Assembly (NCBI RefSeq): GCF_029893805.1
Contig: NZ_JARXYP010000002.1
Coordinates: 7,502,001 to 7,566,000 of the forward strand
Direction: 5' to 3'
DNA: 64,000 nt
From: Streptomyces sp. SAI-135
GTDB lineage: Bacteria > Actinomycetota > Actinomycetes > Streptomycetales > Streptomycetaceae
Both the position numbers and the translations under genes were made by a program. The notes beneath the pieces were generated by a model, which saw only the letters and a list, made by a program, of their open reading frames with translations, had not been told where the DNA came from and did no database searches. The first letter of the stretch is position 1, and each line of letters starts with the position of its first letter. Shown in pieces: positions 7,336-16,073 of the stretch.

Positions 7336-9372
7336 GTGCGCACCACCACCCACACCAACCCGCTCGCCGTCGTCCGCAATCTCGGCATCCTCGCCCACGT
7401 CGACGCCGGCAAGACCACCGTCACCGAGCGGATCCTGTTCGCCACCGGCACCACGCACAAGCGCGGCGAGGTCCACGACGGCACCACCGTCACCGACTTC
7501 GACCCGCAGGAGCGGGACCGCGGGATCACCATCTTCGCCGCGGCCGTGAGCTGTGCGTGGGACGGACACCGGCTCAACCTGATCGACACCCCGGGGCACG
7601 TCGACTTCGCCGACGAGGTGGAGCGCTCGCTCCGGGTGCTCGACGGAGCGGTCGCGGTGTTCGACGCGGTGGCGGGCGTGGAGCCGCAGAGCGAGTCGGT
7701 GTGGCGGCAGGCGGACCGGCACGGTGTGCCCAGGATCGCGTTCGTCAACAAGCTGGACCGCGCGGGCGCCGACCTCGACGCGGCGGTCGAGTCGATCCGG
7801 CGGCGGCTGCATCCGGCCCCGCTGGTCGTGCAGTTGCCCATCGGCAGCGAGGACGACTTCAGCGGCGTCGTCGACCTGGTCCGGATGCGGGCGCTGACCT
7901 GGACGGACGGTGGCACGGCCGCGGAAGGGCCGGTGCCGGACGACCTGCGTGAGGAGGCGCTCGGGCGCCGCCGCACACTCGAGGAGGCCGTCGCCGAACG
8001 GCACCCGGCGGCCCTGGAGGAGTTCTGCGACCGGGAGACCCTCTCCGACGGCACCCTCACCGCCGCCCTGCGGGACCTCACCCGCAGCGGCGACGGCGTG
8101 GTCGTCCTGTGCGGCTCGGCCTACCGCAACCGGGGTGTCGAACCGTTGCTGGACGCCGTCGTGGCGTATCTGCCGTCACCGCTCGACGTGCCCGCCGTCC
8201 GCGGGGAGCACGGCGAGGAACGGCCCTGCGACCCGGCGGCGCCCTTCGCGGCGCTGGCGTTCAAGGTGAACGCCGGCCCGACGGGACGGCTGACCTACCT
8301 GCGCGTGTACTCGGGCACGATCGAGAAGGGAGCCACCGTGTGGGACGCGGGCGCGCGCCGCGGCGAGCGCGTCGGACGGATCCTGCGGGTGCAGGCCGAC
8401 CGGCACGCCCCGCTGGACCGGGCGGTCGCCGGCGACATCGTCGCCGTCGTCGGGCTGAGGTCGGCCCGTGCCGGCTCGACATTGTGCGCGCCGGACGCCC
8501 CGCTCGTGCTCGAACCGCCGAGCGTGGCCGAACCGGTGGTGTCCGTGGCGGTCGAGCCCCAACGGTCCGTCGACACCGACCGGTTGGCGTCCGCGCTGGC
8601 CCGGCTCGCCGAGGAGGACCCCTCGCTCGTGGTCCGCACGGACGCCGAGACCGGTCAGACCCTGCTGTCCGGCATGGGAGAACTGCATCTGGAGGTGGCG
8701 GTGGAGAAGGTGCGGCGTGAGCACGGCCTGGCCCTCACCCTCGGCAGGCCGGGAGTCAGCCACCGGGAGACGGTCGGGCGCGGGGTGTCCGGTCTCGTCT
8801 TCCGGCACGTCAAACAGGACGGCGGGGCGGGGCAGTTCGCCCATGTCGTGCTCGACGTCGAACCGGCGGAGGCGGGCTTCGAGTTCCGCTCCACGGTCGT
8901 GGGCGGGCGCGTGCCGCAGGAGTACGTCCGCGCGGTCGAGGCCGGCTGCCGGGACGCCCTGGCCGAAGGGCCGCTCGGCGGGCACCCGGTGACGGGGCTG
9001 CGCGTCACGCTCACCGACGGGGCGACCCATGTGAAGGACTCCTCGGACACGGCCTTCCGCACCGCGGGCCGGTTCGGCCTCCGTCAGGCGCTGCGCGCCT
9101 GCGCGATGGTCCTCCTGGAACCGGTCGCCGAGGTCACGGTCACCGTGCCGGAGGACGCCGTCGGCGCGGTGCTCGGCGATCTCGCCGCGCGCCGTGGCCG
9201 GGTCTCGGGCTCGGCCGTGCGGGGCGGCTCGGTCGCGGTCACGGCGACCGTGCCGCTGGCCGAACTCTTCGGCTACGCCACGCGGTTGCGCAGCCGGACC
9301 CAGGGCCGCGGAACCTTCACGGCCCGGCCGACGGGATACGCGCCGGCCCCGGCGGTGACGTCGGCACCATGA
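7336..9372 (+). CDS. Elongation factor G paralogue (EF-G2-like translational GTPase)
   Basis: A 678-residue five-domain translational GTPase. The G-domain motifs are intact: G1 AHVDAGKTT, G2 region DRGITIF, G3 DTPGHVDF and G4 NKLD, with GSAYRNRGVEPLLDAVVAYLPSP after them. Domain III has MGELHLEVAVEKV, domain IV begins near GVSHRET, and the C-terminus ends SRTQGRGTFTARPTGY. It is slightly shorter than housekeeping EF-G and is not next to rpsL-rpsG-tuf, so it is the accessory copy. Relatives include EF-G2 and the Tet(M)/Tet(O) ribosomal-protection proteins; a role in recycling, stress translation or antibiotic protection is possible but not shown. GTG 7336 is chosen because GAAAGG lies 9 bases upstream and the core sequence NLGILAHVDAGKTT begins shortly after. 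Confidence 0.88.
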   Translation: MRTTTHTNPLAVVRNLGILAHVDAGKTTVTERILFATGTTHKRGEVHDGTTVTDFDPQERDRGITIFAAAVSCAWDGHRLNLIDTPGHVDFADEVERSLRVLDGAVAVFDAVAGVEPQSESVWRQADRHGVPRIAFVNKLDRAGADLDAAVESIRRRLHPAPLVVQLPIGSEDDFSGVVDLVRMRALTWTDGGTAAEGPVPDDLREEALGRRRTLEEAVAERHPAALEEFCDRETLSDGTLTAALRDLTRSGDGVVVLCGSAYRNRGVEPLLDAVVAYLPSPLDVPAVRGEHGEERPCDPAAPFAALAFKVNAGPTGRLTYLRVYSGTIEKGATVWDAGARRGERVGRILRVQADRHAPLDRAVAGDIVAVVGLRSARAGSTLCAPDAPLVLEPPSVAEPVVSVAVEPQRSVDTDRLASALARLAEEDPSLVVRTDAETGQTLLSGMGELHLEVAVEKVRREHGLALTLGRPGVSHRETVGRGVSGLVFRHVKQDGGAGQFAHVVLDVEPAEAGFEFRSTVVGGRVPQEYVRAVEAGCRDALAEGPLGGHPVTGLRVTLTDGATHVKDSSDTAFRTAGRFGLRQALRACAMVLLEPVAEVTVTVPEDAVGAVLGDLAARRGRVSGSAVRGGSVAVTATVPLAELFGYATRLRSRTQGRGTFTARPTGYAPAPAVTSAP

Positions 9373-9436
9373 CGTCGGCACGCTGATGCCGGCACGGTGA
9401 CGTGACGTCCGGGACGGAAGTCCCGGGTACGAGGAA

Positions 9437-9469
9437 GAGGGGCCGGGCGGTCGCACCGCCCGGCCCCTC
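9437..9469. terminator. Bidirectional hairpin after the EF-G paralogue
   Basis: A perfect 15-bp GC-rich stem, with arms 9437-9451 and 9455-9469 and loop CGC, lies between convergent genes. Just upstream, 9356-9405 carries short degenerate repeats of TGACGTCGGCAC. Confidence 0.8.
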
Positions 9470-9490
9470 GCCCTGCGCACGAGGGTCCGC

Positions 9491-9883
9491 TCAGCAGTCC
9501 CTGAACTCCGGCGACTGGTTGAGCACCTGCGACCGCACCGACGTGAAGCGCGCGTACGTCTCACCGTCCACCGACTCCGGGCGGAAGGCCGCCACCCGGT
9601 GGCAGTTCTGGAAGGCGAGGGCCACGCCGAAGTGGCGCTCCAGGCTGCCCCGGATGGCGTCGCTGGCGAGGGCGCGCAGCAGCTGGCCGCGCTCCTTCTC
9701 CGACGGGGGAGGGGTCTGGTTGTCGGAGAACTCGGCGGCGCCGACCTTCAGTTCACCGGCCAGGGAGGCGATCAGGTCGTAGGCGTAGGGGAGGGACGTG
9801 CGGACCGTGGCCACGAAGTCCTCCTCGCGGATGTCGCCCTGTTCGGCTTCGGCGAGGAGCTTCGGGGATACGTCGAGGGACAT
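9491..9883 (-). CDS. SCO5389-family protein
   Basis: A 130-residue soluble protein beginning MSLDVSPKLLAEAEQGDIRE and ending QVLNQSPEFRDC. It resembles the actinomycete SCO5389 family, which has no known function. It follows the MinD/CooC-like ATPase with a 36-base gap on the same strand, matching the usual pairing of the two families. No catalytic motif is visible and it contains two cysteines. It probably forms a two-gene unit with the ATPase. Confidence 0.75.
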   Translation of the reverse strand: MSLDVSPKLLAEAEQGDIREEDFVATVRTSLPYAYDLIASLAGELKVGAAEFSDNQTPPPSEKERGQLLRALASDAIRGSLERHFGVALAFQNCHRVAAFRPESVDGETYARFTSVRSQVLNQSPEFRDC

Positions 9884-9919
9884 GTGCTGCGGTTCCTGTC
9901 TGTCAGGGGAGGCGGAGGG

Positions 9920-10876
9920 TCAGGCGAGGGAGGCGGGGCCCGGTACGAAGTCCGGGTCCACCTGGGAGGTCAGATCGAGGCCGGTCGCCTCGTTCGCCCA
10001 GGAGCGGGCGTTGCGCAGGTGGAACTCGACCGCGTGGCGGTGGAGGGCGGGCCAGTCGCGGGGATGGGCGTCGACCGTCTCGCGCAGGAGCGACAGGGCG
10101 TGCCGGTTGTGGGGCTCCAGCGCGTCCAGGCCGCCCTCGGCGCGGCCCTGTTCGGCGGCGCGCACCCAGGGGGAGTGGACCAGATGGGTCAGCAGGTCGT
10201 CGCCCACGTGCTCCTTGAGGAAGAGCAGGTCGTCCTCGCCGGTCACCTTGTTGCCGATCACGGCGATGCGGATCCCGAACTCCCGGGCGTGGTCCCGGTA
10301 CTGGCGGTAGACCGAGACGCCCTTGCGGGTGGGTTCGGCCACCAGGAAGGTCAGGTCGAAGCGGGTGAACAGGCCCGAGGCGAACGCGTCGGCGCCCGCG
10401 GTCATGTCGACGACGACGTACTCGCCGGGGCCGTCCACCAGGTGGTTGAGGTACAACTCCACCCCGCCCAGCTTGGAGTGGTAGCAGGCCACGCCGAGGT
10501 CGCTCTCGTCGAACTCGCCCGTCACCATCAGCGGGACGTCCCCCACCCGGCGGACGTGTCTGGCGTGCAGTTCGTCGTCGCCCAGCAGGCGCAGCAGACG
10601 TGAACCCCGGCCCGGCGGCGTGGTCTTGATCATCGCCTCGGGGGAGGCGATGCGCGGGTTGCTGCCCCGCAGGAAGTCCTTGATGGCGGGCACGTGCGCA
10701 CCCAGCGCGGGGGCGTCCAGGTCGTCCCCCTCGTGGCCCAGTGCCTCGGCGAGGTGCTGGTTGATGTCGCCGTCCACGGCCAGCACCGGTGCGCCGGAAC
10801 GGGCCAGGTGGCGGGAGAAGAGCGCGGACAGGGTGGTCTTGCCGCTGCCGCCCTTCCCGACGAAGGCGATGCGCAC
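9920..10876 (-). CDS. MinD/CooC-like deviant Walker A ATPase
   Basis: A 318-residue SIMIBI P-loop ATPase. The deviant Walker A GKGGSGKTT lies at residues 7-15, followed by a Walker A' region (VLAVDGDINQH) and a switch/Walker B region (YVVVDMTAGADAF). CooC and MinD relatives act in metal-cofactor insertion or positioning of partner proteins. This one is followed by an SCO5389-type gene, a conserved actinomycete pairing of unknown purpose. There is no CooC-type Cys-x-Cys that I can see. The start ATG at 10876 has a GGAG 11 bases upstream, inside the palindromic element 10883-10902, so repression by a bound protein is plausible. Confidence 0.8.
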   Translation of the reverse strand: MRIAFVGKGGSGKTTLSALFSRHLARSGAPVLAVDGDINQHLAEALGHEGDDLDAPALGAHVPAIKDFLRGSNPRIASPEAMIKTTPPGRGSRLLRLLGDDELHARHVRRVGDVPLMVTGEFDESDLGVACYHSKLGGVELYLNHLVDGPGEYVVVDMTAGADAFASGLFTRFDLTFLVAEPTRKGVSVYRQYRDHAREFGIRIAVIGNKVTGEDDLLFLKEHVGDDLLTHLVHSPWVRAAEQGRAEGGLDALEPHNRHALSLLRETVDAHPRDWPALHRHAVEFHLRNARSWANEATGLDLTSQVDPDFVPGPASLA

Positions 10877-10882
10877 TACCGC

Positions 10883-10902
10883 TCCATCTTTTTGAAAATG
10901 GA
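10883..10902. promoter_or_regulatory. Imperfect palindrome over the ATPase leader
   Basis: TCCAT and ATGGA flank an AT-rich core (CTTTTTGAAA), directly upstream of the ATPase start and covering its ribosome-binding region. It lies in the 111-base divergent interval to the acetyltransferase at 10988. Candidate operator. Confidence 0.4.
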
Positions 10903-10987
10903 TGTCATGTCGGTAGGTTCTATGGCGTGCCGTGGATCACTGTCAAGTCGCCCCCGCGATCAAGGTCCGAGGCTTAATGCATATGAT

Positions 10988-11530
10988 GTGCAAGTGCGTG
11001 ACTACAGCATCAGGGCAGCCGGCCCGGACGACCTCGAAGGTGCGCGAGCCGTGATGCTCGACACCGTCTACCGCGACTTCAGAACCGGGTACGTGCCGCG
11101 CTGGCACGCCGACATCATCGATCCGGCCGCCGCCTATCTCGCCCCGGCCCGCCACACCCTCCTCGTCGCCCTCGACCCCGCGGACCAGGCCGTCGTGGCC
11201 ACCGGCGCCCTCGACTCGCGCGGCCCCGCCCACCCGCCGAACCCGCGCGAGCTGGCCGAGCGCTACCCCTGCGGCAGCACGGCCCAGCTGCGCCGGATCT
11301 ACGTACGCCCCGAGCACCGCAGGCGCGGCCTCGCCCGCCGCCTGGTCGGCGAACTGCTCGCCTTCGCGGCCGCCGACGGCGGCTACCGCTCGGTGTATCT
11401 GCACACCGACCCGGCGGTCCCGGGCGCCGAACCCTTCTGGCGCTCGATCGGCAAGGTCGTGCACGACGAGCGCGAGACCACGGGCGGCGCGAGCAACGTC
11501 GTTCACTTCGAGATACCGATGGGGCGGTGA
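10988..11530 (+). CDS. GNAT-family N-acetyltransferase
   Basis: About 180 residues. It shows the GNAT acetyl-CoA loop in IYVRPEHRRRGLARRLVGELL (R-R-x-G-L-A motif A), preceded by the beta-4 strand and followed by RSVYLHTDP and GAEPFWRSIG. The start is uncertain: GTG at 10988 has a GAGG 15 bases upstream, and GTG at 10994 is also in frame. The stop overlaps the next gene's GTG start (GTGA at 11527-11530), so it is translationally coupled to the solute-binding protein. Coupling of an acetyltransferase to an import system suggests modification of the imported compound, or resistance to it. Confidence 0.75.
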   Translation: MQVRDYSIRAAGPDDLEGARAVMLDTVYRDFRTGYVPRWHADIIDPAAAYLAPARHTLLVALDPADQAVVATGALDSRGPAHPPNPRELAERYPCGSTAQLRRIYVRPEHRRRGLARRLVGELLAFAAADGGYRSVYLHTDPAVPGAEPFWRSIGKVVHDERETTGGASNVVHFEIPMGR

Positions 11531-13020
11531 CCGCGATGCGCCGCCGTCACACCCTCGGCTCCCTCCTGCTCGCCCCGCTGCTCACCGCCTGCTTCGCCTC
11601 CCAGGGCGGCGACCCCGGCGGAGACGCCGGTGGCGGGTCCCGCCTCCGCGTCGCCCTCGCCTTCCCGCCCGCCGAGAGCCTCTCGCCGTACGGCGACGAC
11701 GCCACCCTCCTCAGCCGCCTCGGCGTCACCGAAGGGCTGACGGCCCTCGACGCCAACGGCGCCGCCACTCCCGCGCTCGCCGCGTCCTGGCGCCGCGAGA
11801 ACGACCGCACCTGGCTGTTCACGGTGCGCGAGGCCACCTTCCAGGACGGCTCCGAGGTGACCCCGGCCGCGGTCGCCGCCGCCCTCACCCACGCCGGCGA
11901 GGCCAGGCCCGCCCCGGCCGCCCTGACGGGCGTCACCCTGACGGCGAAGGCGGCGGGCGACGCCGTACGCATCACCACCAGGACCCCCGACCCCGTCCTG
12001 CCGCTCCGGCTCTCCAGCCCGAGCCTCGCCGTGTTCGCCGCGAAGGCCTACGGCGCGGACGGCCGCGTCGACCCGGTCGGCACCGCCTCCGGCCCCTTCG
12101 AGCTGACCCGGGTCACCGGCTCCGCCTCCGCCACCCTCGACCGCTTCGACGACTACTGGGGCGGCCGCGCCCACGCCCCCGGCGTCGACGCCCGCTTCAT
12201 CGCCGACGGCACCGCCCGCGCCAACGCCCTGCGCACCGGCCAGGTCGACATCGCCGAGGCGATCCCCGTCGCCCAGGCCGCCACCCTCGATGAGGCCACC
12301 CTGCGGGAGACCGCCACCACCCGCACCACCGGCCTCCAGCTCAACACCGCGTCCGGACCTTTCAAGGACCCGGGGCTGCGCGCCGCGGCCCGCGAGGCCG
12401 TCGACACCTCCGCCGTCGTCCAGGGCGTCTTCGAGGGGTACGCCGATCCCGGCGACGGCCTCTACGGACCGGCCGTGACCTGGGCCGAGGGCAAGCGGAC
12501 ACGGCCCACCGGACGCGCCGCCGCCGCCGATCCGCACGGCACCTCCGTCACCCTCGCCACCTACGACAACCGGCCCGAACTCCCCGAGGTCGCCCAGGTC
12601 CTCCAACAACAGCTCCAGAAAGCCGGGTTCGAGGTCACCCTGGTGGTGCGTGCGTACACACGACTCGAAAGCGACGTGCTCGCGGGGAAGTTCGACGCGT
12701 TCCTCGGCGCCCGCAACAGCCTCGTCGACACCGGCGACCCCGTCGGCGTCCTCGCCGGCGACTACACCTGCGACGGCAGTTACAACCTGGCCCGGCTGTG
12801 CGACCGCACGGTCGACCGAGCGGTCGCCGAGGCAGGCGCCGTGGCCGGCACCGGCGAGCGGCAGGACGCGGCCCTGCGTGCCGAGGCCGCCGTCCTCGGC
12901 ACCGACGCGGTGATCCCGCTGGCCCACCAGAGGATCATCACCGGTGTCGCCACCGACGTCAGGGGCGTGCTCCTCGACCCGTACGAACGGACCCTCCTCG
13001 GCCCCGGAACGCGACGCTGA
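11527..13020 (+). CDS. Solute-binding lipoprotein of a peptide/nickel-type ABC importer
   Basis: A 497-residue SBP family 5 (DppA/NikA/OppA-like) protein. The N-terminus MTAMRRRHTLGSLLLAPLLTAC is a lipoprotein signal with lipobox LLTAC followed by a Gly-rich linker. The mature part has the family-5 pattern (SPYGDDATLLSRLGVTEGLTAL, then LAASWRRENDRTWLFTVREATFQDGSEVTPAAV). It is anchored outside the membrane and delivers substrate to the fused permease encoded 3 bases downstream. GTG 11527 overlaps the acetyltransferase stop; ATG 11536 is an alternative. The ligand may be a peptide, nickel or a metal-chelate, and sequence alone does not decide. Confidence 0.85.
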   Translation: MTAMRRRHTLGSLLLAPLLTACFASQGGDPGGDAGGGSRLRVALAFPPAESLSPYGDDATLLSRLGVTEGLTALDANGAATPALAASWRRENDRTWLFTVREATFQDGSEVTPAAVAAALTHAGEARPAPAALTGVTLTAKAAGDAVRITTRTPDPVLPLRLSSPSLAVFAAKAYGADGRVDPVGTASGPFELTRVTGSASATLDRFDDYWGGRAHAPGVDARFIADGTARANALRTGQVDIAEAIPVAQAATLDEATLRETATTRTTGLQLNTASGPFKDPGLRAAAREAVDTSAVVQGVFEGYADPGDGLYGPAVTWAEGKRTRPTGRAAAADPHGTSVTLATYDNRPELPEVAQVLQQQLQKAGFEVTLVVRAYTRLESDVLAGKFDAFLGARNSLVDTGDPVGVLAGDYTCDGSYNLARLCDRTVDRAVAEAGAVAGTGERQDAALRAEAAVLGTDAVIPLAHQRIITGVATDVRGVLLDPYERTLLGPGTRR

Positions 13021-13023
13021 CCC

Positions 13024-14772
13024 ATGGCGTACCGAGTGGCCACCCTGCTGTGGCGCGTGCTGCTCGCGGCCGCCCTGGTCTGCGGCATCGGCCTGCTGCC
13101 GTGGCTGGCGCGCACCGACCCGGCGCTCACCGTGCTCAGGGCGCGTTCCGCGGACCGGGACCCGACACCGCGCGCACTGGCCGACATCCGGGCCCAACTG
13201 GGCCTGGACCAGGGCCCCTTGCACCTCCTCGGGCAATGGTTCGGCGGCCTGCCCCGCGGCGACGCGGGCCGGTCCTGGCTGAACGGCACACAGGTCGCCC
13301 CGACCGTCCTCCAGGCACTCGGGGTGTCCCTGCTGCTGATGACGGCGGCGCTCGTGGTGGCCGCCGCCACCGCGGCCCTGGTGTGCGCCCGCACCCTGCG
13401 GCTCGGCGCGCACGGGCGCCTCGACGGGCGCCGGCCCGGGGGCGGCGGCTCGGCGATGCTCGCCGCGCTGCCCGAGTTCCTCACCGCCTCCGTGCTCGCC
13501 ACCGTCGTCGGTGTACAGCTCGGCTGGCTGCCCGCCCTCGGCTGGTACGGGCCCCGGTGGACGGTCCTGCCCGCCCTCGCCCTCGGCCTGCCCGCCGGGG
13601 CGGTGCTCGGGCGCCTCCTCGACGACCTGCTGCCGGGCGCCTTCGCCGAACCCTGGGCGACGGCCGCACGGGCCCGCGGCCTGCCGGGCCGTACCGTCGC
13701 CGCCAAGGCGGTCCGCCGCTGCGTCCCCGCGCTGCTGCCCAACCTGAGCCTGTTCGTCGTGGGCCTCACGGCCGGGTCCGTCGCCGTGGAGCAGATCTAC
13801 GACATCCCCGGCCTCGGCCGCACCACCCTCCAGGCCGCCCTCGCACAGGACCTGCCCGTCCTCCAGGCGGGCACCCTCGCCCTCCTGCTCCTCGCGGTCA
13901 CCGCCACCGGCCTGGCCGCCCTCGCCGTCCGCCTCCTGACCGGACCCGCCCTGCGCGACGGCGCCCTGGACTCCCCGCACCGCCCACGCCGGTCCACCCG
14001 CAGCCCCCTGCCCCTCCTGTACGGCGCTCTCCTGGCCGCCGTCGTCGCGCTCGGCCTGTCTCGCGACCCGCTCGCCCTGGACACCGGAGCCCGGCTCCAA
14101 CCCCCCTCCCCGGCACACCCGTTCGGCACCGACGCGCTCGGCCGGGACCTGCTCGCCAGGGTCGGACACGGCGCCCTCGACACCCTCCTGGCCGCCCTCG
14201 CCGTCAGTGTCACCGCGCTGGTGGCGGGCGTCCTGCTGGGACTCCTGCCCCGGCTGTCCGGGCCGCTCGTCGACACCGTCAACGCCGTACCGCCGGTGCT
14301 CGCCGCGCTGCTCGTGACCGCCGTCGCCGGGAGCGGCGCCGCCACGCCCGCGCTCGCCGTGGCCGCCGTCTCCTGGGCGGCGCTCGCCGCGCACACCTCC
14401 GCGCTGCTGCGGCAGGAACGCGCCACCGCGCATCTGACGGCCACCCGCGCGCTGGGCGCGGGCCGCCGGTACCTCCTGCGGCACGAACTGCTGCCCGCGA
14501 TCCTGCCGCCCGTCGCCCGGCACGCCCTGCTGCGCCTGCCCGGCGTCGCCCTCGCCCTCGCCTCCCTCGGCTTCCTCGGCCTCGGCAGCCCGCCGCCCTC
14601 CCCGGAGTGGGGCCTGCTCCTGGCCGAGAACCAGCCCTACGCCGAACGCGCCCCCTGGGCCGTCCTCGCCCCCGCCGCCGCACTCGCCCTGCTGGGCGCG
14701 CTGGCGGTGAGCACGGCGGGCGGGGTGCGGTGGCCGCGACGGCGTGCGGAGCCGGAGGGGACCGTCCGATGA
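13024..14772 (+). CDS. Fused DppB-DppC-type ABC permease
   Basis: A 582-residue membrane protein that joins the two permease subunits normally encoded separately. The first half (about 1-310) is DppB-like, with the permease loop EPWATAARARGLPGRTVAAKAVRR and the sequence EQIYDIPGLGRTTLQAAL. The second half (about 325-570) starts with the DppC hallmark HPFGTDALGRDLLARVGHG and has its own loop TATRALGAGRRYLLRHELLPA, ending LGLGSPPPSPEWGLLLAENQ. The operon carries the binding protein before it and an MFS gene after it (ATGA overlap), but no ATP-binding subunit, so it must borrow an ATPase from elsewhere or be impaired. Confidence 0.85.
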   Translation: MAYRVATLLWRVLLAAALVCGIGLLPWLARTDPALTVLRARSADRDPTPRALADIRAQLGLDQGPLHLLGQWFGGLPRGDAGRSWLNGTQVAPTVLQALGVSLLLMTAALVVAAATAALVCARTLRLGAHGRLDGRRPGGGGSAMLAALPEFLTASVLATVVGVQLGWLPALGWYGPRWTVLPALALGLPAGAVLGRLLDDLLPGAFAEPWATAARARGLPGRTVAAKAVRRCVPALLPNLSLFVVGLTAGSVAVEQIYDIPGLGRTTLQAALAQDLPVLQAGTLALLLLAVTATGLAALAVRLLTGPALRDGALDSPHRPRRSTRSPLPLLYGALLAAVVALGLSRDPLALDTGARLQPPSPAHPFGTDALGRDLLARVGHGALDTLLAALAVSVTALVAGVLLGLLPRLSGPLVDTVNAVPPVLAALLVTAVAGSGAATPALAVAAVSWAALAAHTSALLRQERATAHLTATRALGAGRRYLLRHELLPAILPPVARHALLRLPGVALALASLGFLGLGSPPPSPEWGLLLAENQPYAERAPWAVLAPAAALALLGALAVSTAGGVRWPRRRAEPEGTVR

Positions 14773-15968
14773 CATCGACGCCGGTCGGGCCGCCGAGGAC
14801 CACCCCCCGCCTCTCCCCGCTGCTGCGGCTGCTCATCCTCACCCAACTCGCTTTCAACCTCGGCTTCTTCGCCGTGCTGCCCTTCCTGGCCGAGCATCTG
14901 GGACAGGCCGTCGGGATGGCGGGCTGGCTGGTCGGGTTCGTGCTGGGGCTCAGGACCTTCAGCCAGCAAGGGCTGTTCGTGGTGGGCGGGGCGCTCGCCG
15001 ACCGGTACGGGATCAGGCCGGTCGTCCTCGCCGGATGCGTGCTGCGGATCGCCGGGTTCGCCTGGCTCGGGTACGCCGAACGGACGGGAGCGGTCATCGG
15101 GGCCGTCCTGCTCATCGGGTTCGCCGCCGCGCTGTTCTCCCCGGCGGTGGAGTCGGAGGTCGCCCGGCAGGCCGTCGTCCACGAGCAGGCGGGCGGCCGA
15201 CGCACCCGCGTGCTGGCCCTGTTCACGGTCGCCGGGCAGGCCGGAGCCTTCGTCGGGCCGTTGCTCGGAGCGCTGTTGCTGTCGGTGGACTTCCGCACGG
15301 TGTGCCTGGCGGGCGCCGGGATCTTCCTGCTGGTCCTCGCCGGGCACGCCTGGCTGCTGCCGCAGCACGTTCCCGGCCGGGAACGGGTGCGGCCCGCCGG
15401 AGGGCTGGGCGTGCTGGTCCGCAACCGCCGCTTCCTGGCGCTGTGTTGCGCGTACGGTGCCTACCTGCTCGCCTACAACCAGCTCTACCTCGCCCTGCCC
15501 GAGGAGGTGGAACGGGCGACCGGTTCGCAGTCGGCGCTGGCCTGGCTGTTCGCACTGTCCTCGCTGCTGGTGGTGACCGCCCAGCTCCCGGTCACCCGCT
15601 GGGCCGGCTCCCGGCTGTCGCTGCGCCGCTCGATGGGGGCCGGACTCCTGCTGATCGGTGCCGGGTTCGCGGTCGTCGCCGGGGGAACCGGCACGGCGGG
15701 TCTGCTGCCCTGCGCCGTCTTCGTCGTCCTGCTCACCTTCGGCCAGATGCTCGTCGCACCCGTGGCCCGGGCCTGGGTCCCCGATCTCGCCGAGCCGGGA
15801 AGGCTCGGCCTCTACACCGGGGCGCTCTCCTCGGTCTCGGGCCTGATCGTCCTGATCGGCAGCTCCGTCACGGGCGCACTGCTGGACGCGGGCCTGCCGG
15901 CCGCGGTGCCGTGGCTGGTGCTGGCGGCGGTGCCGGTGGCGGCGGTGGGGCTGCTGCCTCGGACGTAG
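14769..15968 (+). CDS. MFS drug/metabolite exporter
   Basis: A 399-residue 12-helix major facilitator with the loop 2-3 signature GGALADRYGIRP (G-x-x-x-D-R-x-G-x-R). It begins MTSTPVGPPRTTPRLSPLLR before helix 1. It is translationally coupled (ATGA) to the fused ABC permease. Its likely role is efflux; in metallophore systems such as staphylopine (CntE) an MFS exporter accompanies an SBP-5 importer, which makes export of a chelator one hypothesis. No biosynthetic gene for such a compound is nearby, so a general exporter is equally possible. Confidence 0.85.
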   Translation: MTSTPVGPPRTTPRLSPLLRLLILTQLAFNLGFFAVLPFLAEHLGQAVGMAGWLVGFVLGLRTFSQQGLFVVGGALADRYGIRPVVLAGCVLRIAGFAWLGYAERTGAVIGAVLLIGFAAALFSPAVESEVARQAVVHEQAGGRRTRVLALFTVAGQAGAFVGPLLGALLLSVDFRTVCLAGAGIFLLVLAGHAWLLPQHVPGRERVRPAGGLGVLVRNRRFLALCCAYGAYLLAYNQLYLALPEEVERATGSQSALAWLFALSSLLVVTAQLPVTRWAGSRLSLRRSMGAGLLLIGAGFAVVAGGTGTAGLLPCAVFVVLLTFGQMLVAPVARAWVPDLAEPGRLGLYTGALSSVSGLIVLIGSSVTGALLDAGLPAAVPWLVLAAVPVAAVGLLPRT

Positions 15969-16073
15969 GAAGGGCGGGGCCGGGAGCGGCGGGTGCGAGC
16001 CGCCCGACGGCTGGTGCGCCCCGCTCGCCGGATCACCGCAGGACCCGTGGGCCGCGGCGATAGGGTCCACCCC

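Noticed and set aside
11503..14775. 1090-codon minus-strand frame opposite the SBP and permease genes
   Set aside because: It is a compositional shadow rich in Gly, Glu and Gln with no domains. The plus-strand SBP and permease carry clear family motifs.
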